DNA of 64,000 nt, from NCBI GenBank assembly GCA_033026295.1, contig CM065176.1, positions 8,163,945 through 8,227,944 on the forward strand, given 5' to 3'. This document shows, in pieces, positions 1-13,800 of the stretch. The DNA comes from Channa striata (lineage: Eukaryota > Chordata > Actinopteri > Anabantiformes > Channidae). A program made the position numbers and the translations under genes. The notes beneath the pieces were generated by a model. It saw nothing but the letters and a program-made list of their open reading frames with translations, was not told the DNA's origin and made no database searches. Each line of letters begins with the position of its first letter. Position 1 is the stretch's first letter.

Positions 1-1574
1 GATGTGTAGGACATGATTTTGTGTACACAGCAACATATAGGATTATATTTAAACACATCCACATGTCAGTCCGCAGGAGCTGTTTATCTGATATCAAAAA
101 GGCTGACCTGTATCAAACTGCCGTGTTTGTTCACTCCAAGTTTTTCTTATAGTAACTGATGTCATTACAACTTGGCATAAAACACAGCTGTTTTAGGGAT
201 TAAAGTACCCAAGTAGATGAACTAGAGGAGATTGGTAATAACAAAATATAGTGTAGCTGTAGTCTAATAGAAGTTATAGGGAGGAGTTACAGACTTGCAA
301 TTCTGACATGTTATCTCCGCTCTGTGATGGCTTATTCTGATCCCCCCCGACCCCCTCGGTCACCTCTCGGGTTCCTCCAACATGTGCCTGTCATCTCTGC
401 CATGCCTGGATACTGTCTATTTAACCTTTACTTTCTATGAGATGACCTTTGACTTCAATTTCACACGTGTCACCCCCATCTGGCTATGCAGCTACCAATT
501 CATAACTGTTGCCTTAAATGTGTGAGTCCATAACACTGTGTCTATTAGATTAAGTCATTTGCTATTTATTTTGCTATGTAATTTTTACTATTATCAATAA
601 AATGAGTTAATACAGTAACATGTCCTGTACATTTTTCCTTGTTGCACTTCATCTTTCTGCATACTGTACCTTTATCTTTAGATGGGACCATGTCAGCTTG
701 CATCCTTCACAGCATGTGCTTGTGCATTTGGGAAAAAGATTTTTGGATTAATCTACCACTTAATAGAATAACTTGGAAATATATATAAGCGTCTACTTAC
801 TTGGAAATATACTCTACAAATAATTTTCTAATCCACATAATAAAAAAAGGAAATACTAAAGGTTTGAAGCTTTAATTAATTATGTTGGTTTTGTTTTCTG
901 ACTGATATGCTAAAAGCTGGTGAAGGTAAATACAGGCGTGCTCAACATGAACATATTAATAGATGTTTACTTACAGTATGTACATTAGCCACAGAGAAAG
1001 GTACAGTAGTAGACCGTTTTTTATTATGCACAGCATGTAGAGTAATACTTTGCTTGGCGCCGACACGTATATAATTCCTGAAGAAGCTGTCATTTTTCAC
1101 AGCAGATGTCATGACTTGTCAAACTATTAAACCCTTGGTTGCTACTTATAACATTAACAATGGTTCCATTTTATTCAGGAATCCCAATAAGTCATTGTGA
1201 TAGCGAGATGCACTGACACTGACTGAAATTGAAACAGCTATGTGAAATTTATACCCACGTGTTTCCTGTTGTGATAAACCGAATCTGAATGCTTCCACGA
1301 CCGTCCATGTATTGGTATAACCTATGATATAAATTAAATTTTCCCTAAAAGTATGCTAAAGTTTACATTTAGCCCTTCTTGTGCCTAGGAATTTAACAGA
1401 CGAAAAACAAGATGCTCCTTACATAACTGATTCATTTAAATGTATCAACTTTATAGGTTTTGCTACAGTTTTGGAACTTAGGGAATGTTTCCAAGTCCCA
1501 GTATTCATGGCTGAGTGTTTCATCAACACTCATTACTTATACCAAATAATTATGGTTACTTATTTGTTTTCAAG
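1..1574 (+). other. Region upstream of the first coding exon
   Basis: AT-rich, no CpG island or clear promoter. Because an acceptor precedes the start-codon exon, most of this is probably slc66a2 first-intron DNA. No noncoding first exon was recognised. Confidence 0.45.
596..601 (+). other. Possible polyadenylation signal of an upstream gene
   Basis: AATAAA at 596-601 in an AT-rich stretch, followed after about 20-30 nt by a T/G-rich segment (from about 621). It could end a + strand transcript that starts left of the window, or be a chance hexamer in the slc66a2 first intron. Confidence 0.25.
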
Positions 1575-1822
1575 GTGCAACCACTACACGCCCTGACACC
1601 TTCTCTCTGAGTGATGGATGCAGAGGTCTTTCTGCAGGAGGAGGACACAGAGGGCTCGTGGACTCTGCTGTCATGGCTGGCGTCTTCCCTCATGGTGTTC
1701 GGAGGGGCCTTGCCCTATCTGCCACAGTACCAGGAGATCCAGAAGACCAGCAACACCGATGGCTTCTCCACCAGAGTTTGCCTGGTGCTACTTGTAGCCA
1801 ACATCCTGCGCATCTTCTTCTG
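1575..1822 (+). CDS. slc66a2: slc66a2 exon with start codon (first coding exon)
   Basis: An acceptor-like pyrimidine tract ends in AG at 1573-1574, so this exon probably begins at 1575 with about 39 nt of 5' UTR. Translation starts at ATG 1614. An in-frame GTG sits just before it but is not needed. The coding part, 1614-1822, gives residues 1-69 plus two bases of codon 70. It contains an acidic N-terminus, a first hydrophobic helix (about 20-36), the first PQ motif and the helix around VCLVLLVANILRIFF. The donor is GTGAGG at 1823, phase 2. The 5' UTR acceptor means at least one noncoding exon lies upstream. I did not recognise it in 1-1574. Confidence 0.9.
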
Positions 1823-4800
1823 GTGAGGCCGAGAGGGGAGCACTTCCTTTCACATTTCTTGCTTGATTTCATCTTTTTGCTGCTTTGGAAGACAAATGTT
1901 ATTTACATATGTCTGATCTGTTTAACTAAACAGTCATACAGTTTTAGTTTACAGGACATATAGTGTAGTAAAGCCAGTAATGATATGATGGAAACAGAAA
2001 TCCTGTGTTTTAAGTGTTAAGTGTAGTTATTACATGCTCTGTTTATTTATAATACTTTTGGTATTAGGTCACATGATAATAGCTCTAAGACAACCTCAAA
2101 AATGTGATATGTGTGGTGTTTTGGTTGTGTCCTTTTAGGATAGGGAAACAGTTTGAGCTGACCCTGCTGCTACAGAGTGTAGTAATGATCCTCACCATGT
2201 TTGCCATGCTCCACCTCTGCTGCACTGTCCAAAACACCAACCGAGTGAGCACCAAGCAGCACCGGCTTTTAGGTAACAAGCTTTGCGCCATAACCCTGGC
2301 TTACGACATTCTTAACTAGCCACACAATAATAACTGACACAACAACGCAGTAAAATTATAGAGAGAGTAATCACTTGTGGGTAGCAAATGTCAGGTCCAG
2401 CATAACAGTTCTGTGTGTCAGCAGTTTAGATTCAGCTCAAGTCCTTCAGCTCCTGCTTCCCACCAAAAGAGGGGGCCATTGGAATAGCCTAAATGGCAAG
2501 GCTGCTGTTTTCAAAATGCCTTACTCTGATGGCCACTTTTTTCTTCAAATGGGATTTTCCTTTTGTTTTTCATACTTTATTGAGAGCTTAGTTAAGTATC
2601 ATTTTGTGTGGGTGTCAAAACACATGCTGCTGTACACTAGCAATAGTGTATATCCTGAAAGGTAATGAAAACATTGTTAACATAGACACATTACAATTTG
2701 TAAGAAAGTGCAAAGCAAAGCAGAAATGTCCTCTGGATCTATTCGTTGCCATACTGTTATTGTCACATGAGATCAGTCTGTTCTGGGCCCAGTGGTGTGT
2801 TTGCAAGTGCATGTAGGTGAATGAGGCAACAGCCTAGTGTGAGGAGCAATTAGGGGGGAGATGAGGAAGGCTAATATTAGGCAAACCACTATCTGCATCT
2901 GCCGTGTTTTTTGCTTTTGTGTGTATGAGGTGTGTGTGTGTGTGTGTGGCCTTTTGTGTGTGTGTTTTCCGATACAAAGTTCCAGTTTTCAGGGTCAGTC
3001 TTTAGAGGGTGCTGTCTTTACTGGTTATTATGTTTTTGTTACAGACGCTTGAGTTGATTGCTTTTGCAAATGGGCTGACAGAAGTTCAGTCTAATACTGT
3101 TTCTAATTTGATACCAGCCTATGGAGTGAAACTGAATGATGGAATTGTGTAATACTCTAATAATGCAGGGAGAATAAGTTATAAAAAATATAAATTAGGA
3201 TAAGTGCTTTATTTTAGTTGGATTTACTGTATCTGTGTGATGGAAAATTGTTCTTTATAAAGAAAAATAATGTGAATCTATTTAATTATTTATTTTGGTG
3301 ACAAATGTTTAGAAGTGATGTTTGGTTGAGAAGCCAGAGGTGTGTGTGTGTGTGTGTGTGTTTGGAGATAAGAGTAATGATCCTCTTTATATAAGGCATC
3401 TGTGCTTGTCTTATCTTAGCAAAGAGCTGGTGTATTACTCATCATCAGCTCTTTTTTTATTAAAGCCCACGCTTAAACTTTTTTATGGTGAATAAAATAT
3501 TATATGACAACTGGTGGTGGATTGTGTGTTTTCTCTGAGGGCGGATGATTTTCATAGACTTCATACCCATCTGTGCTCAGTATTTGTGCACATGTTGCAA
3601 GTAGTCGACAATAAGTCTGCCTGCGAGAGATTTGAGTATTTATCAGACAAAAAAACTGAGCTGATTAATTTAAAGCGATACAGCCCAGGTTCAGATCTTC
3701 ATATTGAGGTGTAACCCCGCTACTAAAATGCAGTATGATCACCCTCTTACATCACGCACCTCTATCTGAAGAGGAAGCCTGAGGTCCAGTTACAAGGAGT
3801 GTGGATAGGATGGGGGATGGTGGGCTCAGGACAAGAATAGATCAGAACAGCCCTTCGTCCCAACTGTCCGCTCCGCCCCCCATCTCTCAATTCTAAGTCT
3901 TTCTAGCAGATCAGGGTCATCTCTATGTAAAGTAGTTTCCTCTCCCCAAGATGCAAATTGGCAACATTTCCAAATAGCTTCCGATTTCTGTGGATCTTTC
4001 ATGCTGAGCTCATTTCTCTGAACCCTCCTTTGCTCTTTATCCTTCATTTCATTCACCTCCCTACTTTTCCCCACCTTCCTTGACTGTTTTTCTTTCTGAA
4101 CTTCTGCTCCCACTTCATCTCCTCTTCTTCTTTTCCATAACGTCACTTTTCGGAAGGGCCACCTGAGACTGCCAAAGTCCATGTGTGCTATACTGGGGTT
4201 AGCTCTGATCTTGCTGCTTGCCTGCCACCACCTGTCCCCCTGCAAACTGACCTCATTTTCTGCTTCCTAAAGACACACAAACTGACAGAGGAGCTTGTCT
4301 CTTCTGTGACTTGTGATTATGATGTTGATTCCAGGCAGTTAAACTGTGGCTGTGCTGATTGTTGCACTGGATTCTTCGATGGAAGTTGAGTACACTTTTT
4401 AAAATGGGTTAGTCCCAGATTGCCCCCTGTGCTGTCTGTTCACCTCCTTCCATTCTTGTTAACAGTTGTTTCCATCCATTGTGTGTTTACCTAATGCTTT
4501 CTTTAACAATGCGTGGGCGTTTACCATTGTTGCCAATCATTGCTGGCTCCCTTTCTGATATAGGCTGGGAAAATGGAGCACAGAGTACAAGTAGATTTTA
4601 CCATGGCTGAAATGAGTGCGGTCCACAAAGACGAACCCCCGTCTTCCATGGTCCTTTAAGGAAATAAATGTTGTGTTCTATCAAGTTTGGCTTGAATGCT
4701 ATTGTACACTCTTGTATTGAGTTATTATGTCTTGAGTTTTCCTGTAGTAACTGCAACAATGCCAGTAATCAAAATCTGATTTATTTGCAGGGCACTAAAT

Positions 4801-7800
4801 ATAAATAGTTTTATATTGTTACGTACAGTATATATTTGGTTCTTTTAATATTATGTTCTTACACTCACAGGAACCAACAAATATACTATACAATGACCAT
4901 GCAGATTTTCTACTCTATTTCCTCTTATTGTTAAAAAAGGAATCCAACGGGCTATTAATAGCAAGCAAAGCAAAGCAATTGACTTTTCAATCCGGGTTAC
5001 ATTAATTGTTGTTTGAGGAAGTATGGACTGCATGAACTGAATGTTATTGGTTTGGTTTGGGTGTAGGTGTTGGATTATGCTAAAAGGTGGCCTCACATTG
5101 ATAGAACTACAAATGTGTGTGTGTGTGTGTGGACATGTCTTTATAGCCTTCTGTGGACAAATTTTGTGTTAATACCATTGTTGTGAGGACATTTTGGCTG
5201 GTCCACACAACTTCAAAAGGCTTTTTAGCGGGGTTAGGGTTAGGCATTCAGTTTTGGTGGTTAGGTTAAGGGGCTAGATATTACATTATGTCAGTGAGAG
5301 TCCAAACAGGTATAGAAACACAAACATATGTGTGTGTGCATGCTTAGGCATGTGTGTCTTTTGTACATCAATGCAGTCATGGTGCTGTAACTACAGAAAA
5401 GTTTAGGAAAAGTTAAAGCCTTTTTTTATATGCTCCAGTTTTGCTACAGAGGCCATTGCATTGTTATTATTATCCAATTAAGCTGAAGCTTCTGAAATAT
5501 CTTTTGTATATTTGTAAGGCTGAAAATGTTCGGAATTTATTTAATTCATTGGTACAAATGTGTCCGAATATTATGATTTTCTAAAGGATTTATAAAATGA
5601 TGTAGCTTATTATTATGACCTAAATAAAAAGAAAAGCTTTGGTGACTTACGGACTGAAGATGTGCTACAGTTGCAGTGTTTTTAATGATCTCTGCATTAA
5701 GCTGACTCAGAGCTATGACTTTGCAGTGGCTTCCCCTGGCCACCCCAGGGTGCCACATTAACTGCGCTGGCCTCATGATACAGGGATTGTGAGGCTGATA
5801 CGGAGGGTAGGAGGACAGACTGTGTTCAAAGGCAAATGTGTTGGGCTTGGGCCAACTGAGGTGGGGAGAAATTTAATGAAAATATCAAATGAAAGGTCTG
5901 CGAAAACAGAATAAGGACAAGTTAGGAAATGTATATTATTTGCATTAACATTCCTATGCTGTTAATATAAAATATGTAAGTCTCAAAACTTGAACTGGTT
6001 AGACTGACTTCAAAAGGAACACCAACGTCCTCTACTGGTTGGACTGAGTAAAAGCACATCTTAACAACTTCACCAAAAAACGTATCTCAGCTCCTAAGAC
6101 ATTTTTTATTCTAAACCTGTTTACAGAGTTTGAAACTTTACATTTTATTCCACGTTTAATCAGCCAACGCTCTCAGCTCTCGCCTACAGCCTCGCTTTGT
6201 GACTCAGCGAGCAAAGAGCCATAATTGCTGTTTAACGTCCTGTATGTGGGAGCCAGTGAGAGCTTGCCAGACCATAAACAGAGGAAGCGATGGGAATCTC
6301 GATAGCTGGTGTTGACCCCACGGTCATCCTTAAAACTGTTAGCGCTCGGGGTGAAAGCAATTTAAGTTTGCTGTAGATAGCCTCTGTGAAGGAGGTTAGA
6401 CAGAGCGGTCACTGGAAGCTTTCGAAGAATTGTTTAAAGACTGTGGGCTCAGTTAGTGGCTAATTTATTGTCTGTACTGCAAAATGAACGAGAGCATTTG
6501 AATACATACTCTTTTTTGCAGAAACATATTCCTCATCAAATCACACCATAGCTCTCATATTCAGCCTGCAGTTTAACACTGAGGTAACTCATCCACATTC
6601 ATGTCATCCAGCTTGACATTTGATTTGATATTTTTTACTTCAACCTCGTATTTTACATTTTCTTTGTCTAACTCAGTACTGATCAGTGATTTTTTTTTAA
6701 CATAGTAACAACTTTTAATGAACAAAGCCACATTAAATTGATTTGACATATTTATGTATCATTTTAATAAGATTTGTTCCTTTTAAAACTAATATACTTT
6801 TAACTGGAAATTTTACATTCAAGTCCAAATCAGGAATAGACATCAAACAATATATAACCATTGGTGTTTCTTCACAATATTAACCGTGGAATAAAATGTT
6901 TTACTTATGCAGAAAATAGAGCTTCCTCTCAGCTCTTCTTTCGGCATTGCAATCAAATCTGTGGATTCATCTGTTTAGTGACATAGACACTTAAAAAGGC
7001 TTATTAATGAAGTCGGGGAAAAAAATTCAGACTCCCTCATAAGTTCTTCAGCAGGACTTCCACAAAAACATTGTAGTTTAAATGTTGCATATGTTTTGGA
7101 TGAGTGCTTATCAGAAATGAACAGTGCAGATTTCGTTGTTTAATGCTGTGACCACCCAAAAGCATGTCGTCTGCAAGGATAGAAGTGTAAAAAGCAAGAT
7201 AATTTTAAGGCTTCTGCTCTGACAAAATTTCAGGATTATTAAATGATAAAAAAATACATAGACTTTTCATTCGTGCATCCTTGTGATTGGTTCCCTCCCC
7301 TAAAGATTGAGATTTAGTCAAACCACCTGGCCTGTGATGTGATGATGTGAATGCCAAAATCAGCCTCACTCTGAATACAATGGTGAGTTAAAGTGCACTT
7401 GATTTTTTCTTTGCTTTAAAGGAATTTGAGACAGCAGATTCAAAAAGATATCCAGCACTCTGCCGTATTAGAACCAACTCATTACTTTGAGTTTTTAATC
7501 CTGTTGCAGCATTGTCCATAATTTGCTATGACACACTCAGTCTGTAGGTTCTGACCTTTAGACATGATTGAAATATGTGATAACATAACATTTACAGTTG
7601 TGTTCCTGACAATCAGGTTGACAGTGTTATGAAGGCCTGCGACAGTTAGAGAGCTGTGATCCTGAGTCAGATTAAAGTGATTACATTCCTCTAGGTTTAT
7701 GTGTAAAAAGATACAGGATAGGCTTATTTGGTGTGTTTGTATCTAATAAGCATTTGTTTCTGCCTTTCACATATACCACTGCTGTACGAATGGTTCCCAA

Positions 7801-10800
7801 CCTTTTTACCATAGAGCCCCAACTACTTGTATTTAACAAAATGCTGAGCACATCCAGCCCACACACATTTGCAATCATCAAAGAATTATAACAATTCATT
7901 ATCAGCATAAACAGCTATTACACTGATAATGTTTGCCTTGTTAAAAACAAACATAAAAGCAAAATTTAAGCAAAATTATGTTAATATATGGATCAGCAGT
8001 TAATACATGAAATCAGGGAGAAACATTTAAAGTCAAGGAGTCTTGATCCCAAAATTCTACACGCAGTATTTCTAAAACATGGATGACCTAAACTCTATAT
8101 TGTCTTAGAATGCTTCCAAAACATGGAAACGCCTCCAGTTGACAGCGTTCTTCTGGCAGACAGCAGAATGCATCTGGTTCTACTTTTATTGTAAAACCTG
8201 CACACAAACACAAACGATGGGTCCAATAATGCAAAGAGGGGCATATCTATCCCAGACACACAGGGAAATGTTCCCATAGTTGACTGCTAATTGAAATTAT
8301 ATGAACTTGTTTGTTTGTATGCTCATGTGTATATTTTTGTTCAACTTCGACAGAGGTAGAGCACCTGCAAACTAAATTGTAGCACAGACTCTTTGAATTT
8401 GTGTTGTTTTGCTGGTCACTTTAGGCGGACAACCTCACATCCTTAGAGCATACAACTCAGGTCGAACCCCAGGTTGGAAACCAGGGCGCTATACCGTCAC
8501 TCTAATTCTAAGTGGTGCAGTGCAGACTATGATGACTCTGCCACTTGCCCTTATCTGCAACACACAGGCAGCGCTGCAACAGCCTGAATCAGGTGTGACA
8601 AATGAACATGCACGCACCCACACAAATGGACAAAGAGAGACATTGTGCAACCCAAGCAATTGAATTTACGCATACACACAGAAAAGTGGTCTGGTTACTT
8701 TCAACGTCAAGTGTATTCAGTGAAACCCCTGATAACAGCAAAGGTTAATTAGCAAGTCAAATGAAGTCAGGTAGGTGAAAGGTGCTTCATTAGCATTACT
8801 TTGGCAGAATTTTTAAAATGGAAATAAAATAACATGCCTCACGGTCAGTATTTGTGGATATAAAGTTTTTGCATTTCACAGAAGCTCACAGAGGAGTTGC
8901 AATGTGAAAACATTTTACTGAACCAAAGATAAGTTTTGTGTTCACCTTCTAGATTGATTAGGTTTTTTCCACAATAATATTTGTCATTTTCATAATAACG
9001 ACTAGGAGTAGTTGGACACCATTGTTTAGCTTTGTGGCGTCTGATAGGATGTCCTGGCCAACTTTCATTCACCTGAGTAAGTATGTATGAGTCTCTAAAA
9101 CGGACAGGCAGAAAATGAAGGGCTGCGTAGCTGGTAGGTGGAAATCATTCAGCATTATATGAAATAACGGTCTCCTTTAAAGATTATGTTGTATGGTCAG
9201 ACGCACTTGGAGTAAATGTGCAGAAATATGCAACACTGGGGTCTCTTGGTCTTTTAAGTGACTCTTCAATTAAATGGGTGAACATAATTTTAAAGCTGAA
9301 ACTCCTGATTAGTCATTTTCATAGTATATTTTCTTGTTTAAAAGCATAATTTAATGAAGATACCTTTCATCAAGTGTGAATTTTTATTTTGCTTTTAAAT
9401 CACCCACCTGGTCCAGAAAAGGTCACATCAAACAGAATGAGAACTCAATCTTGGCTTTCAAATGGATTACAACATTGAACAAAATGTCAGTCTCTTTCTC
9501 TGAGGGTCTGCCCTGATACCTCGTAGCTATTTATGAATGTGGGTTAGTAATTCATGAACTTATTCTTGACCCTGTAGAACTGGTTGCATCAGTCAGCACG
9601 GTGTCGCCTCATTAGAGAGACGACCTGACAAACACATCGTGTCTATCATCATCCGCTAGTTATGTGTGTGTGTGAATGTGTGCACGTTTGCAAAGAGATA
9701 GGGTGTTAGTGTGTGCACAACCATCTGTTATATGTGTGTGTGGAATATTTGAGTATGTGTGAGAGGACATGTTGCACATCTGTTTTGTGTTTGGATACCA
9801 GATTGTGTAAGTGTGTGTTTGTCAGTGTGTGTGAGAGAGATGATTAAGTCATCTGTGTATCAGGCTGCCCAGATGCCTGCTAACCGAACACAAAGTCAAT
9901 ACCTTCTGAGTATGTATTTCACGAAGGACCAACCTTGCTTCATGGCAAAAAAACATCATCATAATCACACATTGTGTGATTGATATCAATATCAGTTCCT
10001 TCAGGAATTCACAATGTTGTGAAGTCAACAATTAATTTAAGCAGATCTGCATGACCTTGCAATTTAAAACATCAAAGCACTGAAACATGCATCACAGTTT
10101 TCGACGATTTCAAAAAAATGTCACGAAATCAGGCATTTTAGGCTTTTACATTTAAAAAATGCGCAAACTGCTGGAGGGACAGCAAATTTGTTCTGATGTA
10201 ATTGTGACTTGTGAAAACCTAAACTTAACATAATGCTGTGGCAAATTGTTATATCGTTTTGCTCTAGTTTATTTGGCAGTTCAGTGGCTTGTTCCAGCCT
10301 CCAGCAGGTGAAAAACACATTTGTTGTTCAGTTATTATAAATTCTTATAAATTATAAATAGTTTTTACATCGTCTGTAATCTAATTAAAATATTAAAATA
10401 GCTTTGTCATTTCTGCTTTTAATCTCCTATAACAACCAGTGAGTAAAACAACAAACACAAACAGTGATCAATGCTTAAATAACTAATTCTATAAACTGCT
10501 GATTATCAACAGCCTGCTACAATAGAGGAGAAACTATAAAGCTGTTGCACTGATGCATGTAGGGTGAGCAAAATTGGCTGATGACTCATGCCGTTCCTGA
10601 AGGATGGAAGAACATTAGACCTTGACTCCACAATGTCATGGAAGCAGCGAGATAAAACACAAATGCCTGTGAGGTTTAAGCTGATTATTCTCTCATCGAG
10701 CTGTTCCTTCTCCACACTCACAGCTTTGTTGGTCAGTGTGTTGTGCTCTGATCGGACCCGATCCGTTCAAACGTCACAGTCAAACTTTAAATACTCGTCG

Positions 10801-13800
10801 GCTTGCTTGTTATGAGAAAACTCTGACACTTCAGAAGTATTTCTGACTCAAATATCCCAGCACCAAAGAAAATCAGCCACTGTATCACTGGTAATAGCTT
10901 GACTTGTCATTTTTCCTTGTTCTATTGAATAGTCTGTTAGAGAATTTAGTGGCACAACTAAATGTGCTTGGGTAAGTCAACCATCGTGCTGTGGTTTCAG
11001 TTCATGAGTTACATTGGTGTTTGAAATAGACTGCGTTACACACATCCTTCCAGGATTTTGTCAAACTCCCAGAGAAAAATTCGGAGATGATCCATTTTGT
11101 ATAAGAACAGGAACTGTGTGTATAGTCAAGGATGTAGCAGGATTTCTTCTTCCCCACTGTCCTAATTGGAGAGGAGACACTGTGCCATGGGCAATGAGCC
11201 ATCACTGAGACACCAGACTTGCACAAACTCTTCTGACGTGCCTCCGACATGTCACACTGCGCTTTCTGAGAACATCAGTGCCTACAGGACTGCTGTTGAA
11301 CCCACACACATAGCTGCATACACACACTAGTAAAGTCAGACCATGACAAACATCAAAACTGGCTAAAACATAATTTCATTCTTGCAGTTTGTTGACATTC
11401 TTGTGCCATGTGGGAAGTTTTAGGTGAGGAACTTTTTTTAACTCTTCTTCAGGTACTGCTGCTCTCACTGTTACTGCAGAGCAAATAGTTCCAGCAAAGC
11501 AGGGATTTCAACAAGCAGCTCAAATAATCATCAGAATAGCAATTAAAGCTGAGAGAACAGCTGCTGAGGAACGTGGAATCAGTACACCCAAAGTTTACAA
11601 CAGCTAGAATTCCTTCTAATCAGACTTTGTTGTCATTCTTTAAATTAATCTGCTGACTTCTGCTGCTCATGTCTCCGATGAAACCTTTGTTTATGTCTAA
11701 ACTGTTGAAGCTATTGGACACTGATGCAACCTCACAGCAACACAGTGTTTGCTGATGGTCAGGTCCTCCTCCGTCAGTATCATTTCATAAAAATCCTCAG
11801 GAAGCAACAATGAACAAGCACTTAATAAAAGATTCTGAACATGTACACCGTACAATACGCAAGTTATTTTCCTGTGCAGCGTTCATTTTTCTATTATTCA
11901 TTCAGACGTGCATGTTTGTCAGCTAGTGCCCACTAGCAGTTATGAAAGTGCACAATTTATATCGTGACATGGAAGAACTCAACCAATCAGAGCATCTAAG
12001 ATACATAAACCTGCATTCTCCTGATGTTCTATGTTAGGACTCAAGGCCTTTTCATGTGGGGACCTTCAGTGGAAAGGACTAAAGCATCGGCATGTGTTAT
12101 CAACAGGCTTGTATTTATTGCTTATACACTAGTTAATAAATCAAATTTATCAAGAATTTGACTCAGCTAAATAGACCTAATCTGAGAAGCTAGTAAGCAC
12201 TTTTCTCATTTAGCACTTAGTCCAAATAACTTTGAGTTTGTGGAAATGGTTAAAAAGAAAAACACTAACAATAATTATCACACACAAGATAATGCTGGTA
12301 CATGACCTATATTTGAGAGATTATAGTAGCATCTCAGCAATTTTTATATTGTTAATCTTGACTATTTTCTGTCTAACATAATTAGTTTTCAGAGACTTAC
12401 CTGAAAAAATAAAACAAAAAACTACAGATATAACCAGTCCTGCACTGCACTGCACATTATCTCGCGGGTCAAAACTACAAACACAGTGGGAGGAGAGAAC
12501 AAAGCCAAGCAGTCATTTGTGTAGTGAGGAAGGTCAGTGGACATTCTATCTAAATAATGACTTTTAATGAGCCGCTGCTGTGCTAATTACTGTGGACTCA
12601 ACCTGGGTTATGAGGTAATTGTACCCAGAGGAAAGGGATGGAGCGAGCAAGTGTGGGCATGTCTTCATAGCCTTGTGTGGACAACATTTGTTTCAAAACC
12701 ATTGTTGTGAGGACATCTTGTCTAGTCGACACAATTTTAAAAGGCTTTTCAAAAGGCTTTTCGAGGGTCAAGGTTTTAGATTAGGTTAGGGTTACGGTAG
12801 GGGAAGGTTTAGGGTTAGGTATTAAGTTGTCATGGTCAGGGTAAGGGGTCGCATTATATCAACGAGTGTCCTCACAAGTGGAGAGAGACACAAGATTGTG
12901 TGTGTGTGTGTGTGTGAAACATATGAAATTATAAAACATATGAAATGTATAATCCTAAAGCAGAAAATGAAGCTGCTGCTGTCAATATATGTGCATGTGC
13001 AGTCGTGTGTTAGGTTAAAATTACTTTTATTGGTAAATTATTTGGAAAATGCAAGGGAATACTCAGAATCAGAATCAAAAATCTGTTTATTACAGTACAC
13101 AGTATTAGGAATTAGTCTTGGTGTGAGGTGCAAAATCTACACAAAATATACAGAAATAAAAGTTACACAATTTGAAATATGTACAGATTAAAATTAATAT
13201 AAGATAAGTGAATGCACAATGTGAGGTTGTAGTACAACTTGGAAAGTAAAAGTGAGTGTCTGTAAGTTGGGGGGATTTGGCAGCTGTGCAGTTGGGAACA
13301 AACTGTTCTTCTTGTGTGAGGTCCTGGTCTTAATGGACCCGAGCCTCTTGACAGAAGGGAGGGACAGAAAGAGTTTTATGTCCGGGATGAGAAGGGTCGG
13401 CTGTGATCCTGGCTGCTCGTCTCCAGGTCCTAGAGACGTACAGCTCCTGAAGAGTTGGCGGGTTGCAGCCGATCACCTTCTCAGCAGAGCGGATGACACG
13501 CTGCAGCTTGGCCTCGTCTTGGCCGTGGCTGGTGGATGTGAGAATAGATTCAGTGATGTCAGTGTAAAAGTTCACCAGCATCTTTACATGGAAGTGGAGC
13601 TTCTTTAGCTGCTGCAAGAAGTACAGCCTCTGCTGAGCCTTCTCCCCCACCAAGAAGGCCCAGCAGAGGCTCGAATATCTGGCAGGGAGTGTTACTTCCT
13701 GCCAGATATTCAAGTATTCCCATGCATCTCAAAACAAGCTTTGATATTTTTTTAAATCTTTTATCAGTATCTTGATTAATTTATTCTATTTTTACTTATT

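Larger units (their letters stand above)
2273..5110 (+). other. Start of the 22-kb slc66a2 intron
   Basis: No exon or named repeat recognised. AT-rich single-copy-looking DNA with (TG)n tracts at 2929-2949 and 3341-3361, a pyrimidine-rich block near 4010-4140 and only chance-length open frames. Confidence 0.6.
13049..13727 (-). mobile_element. Degraded non-LTR retrotransposon (LINE) 3' end within inverted repeats
   Basis: The minus strand from 13713 to 13330 stays open for 127 codons. It reads like the C-terminal end of fish LINE ORF2 proteins: KAQQRLYFLQQLKK, then LQRVIRSAEKVIGC, LQELYVSRTWRRA and DPSHPGH. The + strand start 'AGAATCAGAATCAAAAATC' (about 13065) resembles the usual 3' tail of such elements. 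The copy is truncated and lacks the RT core. Its outer limits are a 15-bp inverted repeat, 13049-13063 and 13713-13727 (14 of 15 paired). Near 13.65 kb the element sequence turns back on itself (see findings). The LINE clade is not determined. Confidence 0.8.

Noticed and set aside
1658..1963. 101-codon frame overlapping the first coding exon
   Set aside because: It is a shifted frame of the slc66a2 exon and reads into the intron. The exon's own frame matches SLC66A2.
8424..8540. tRNA/SINE-like words (GGTCGAACCCC near 8460)
   Set aside because: Only a weak B-box-like match. No A box or SINE body could be recognised.
13252..13608. 118-codon + strand frame
   Set aside because: It is the antisense shadow of the LINE ORF2 remnant on the minus strand, which is the recognisable reading.
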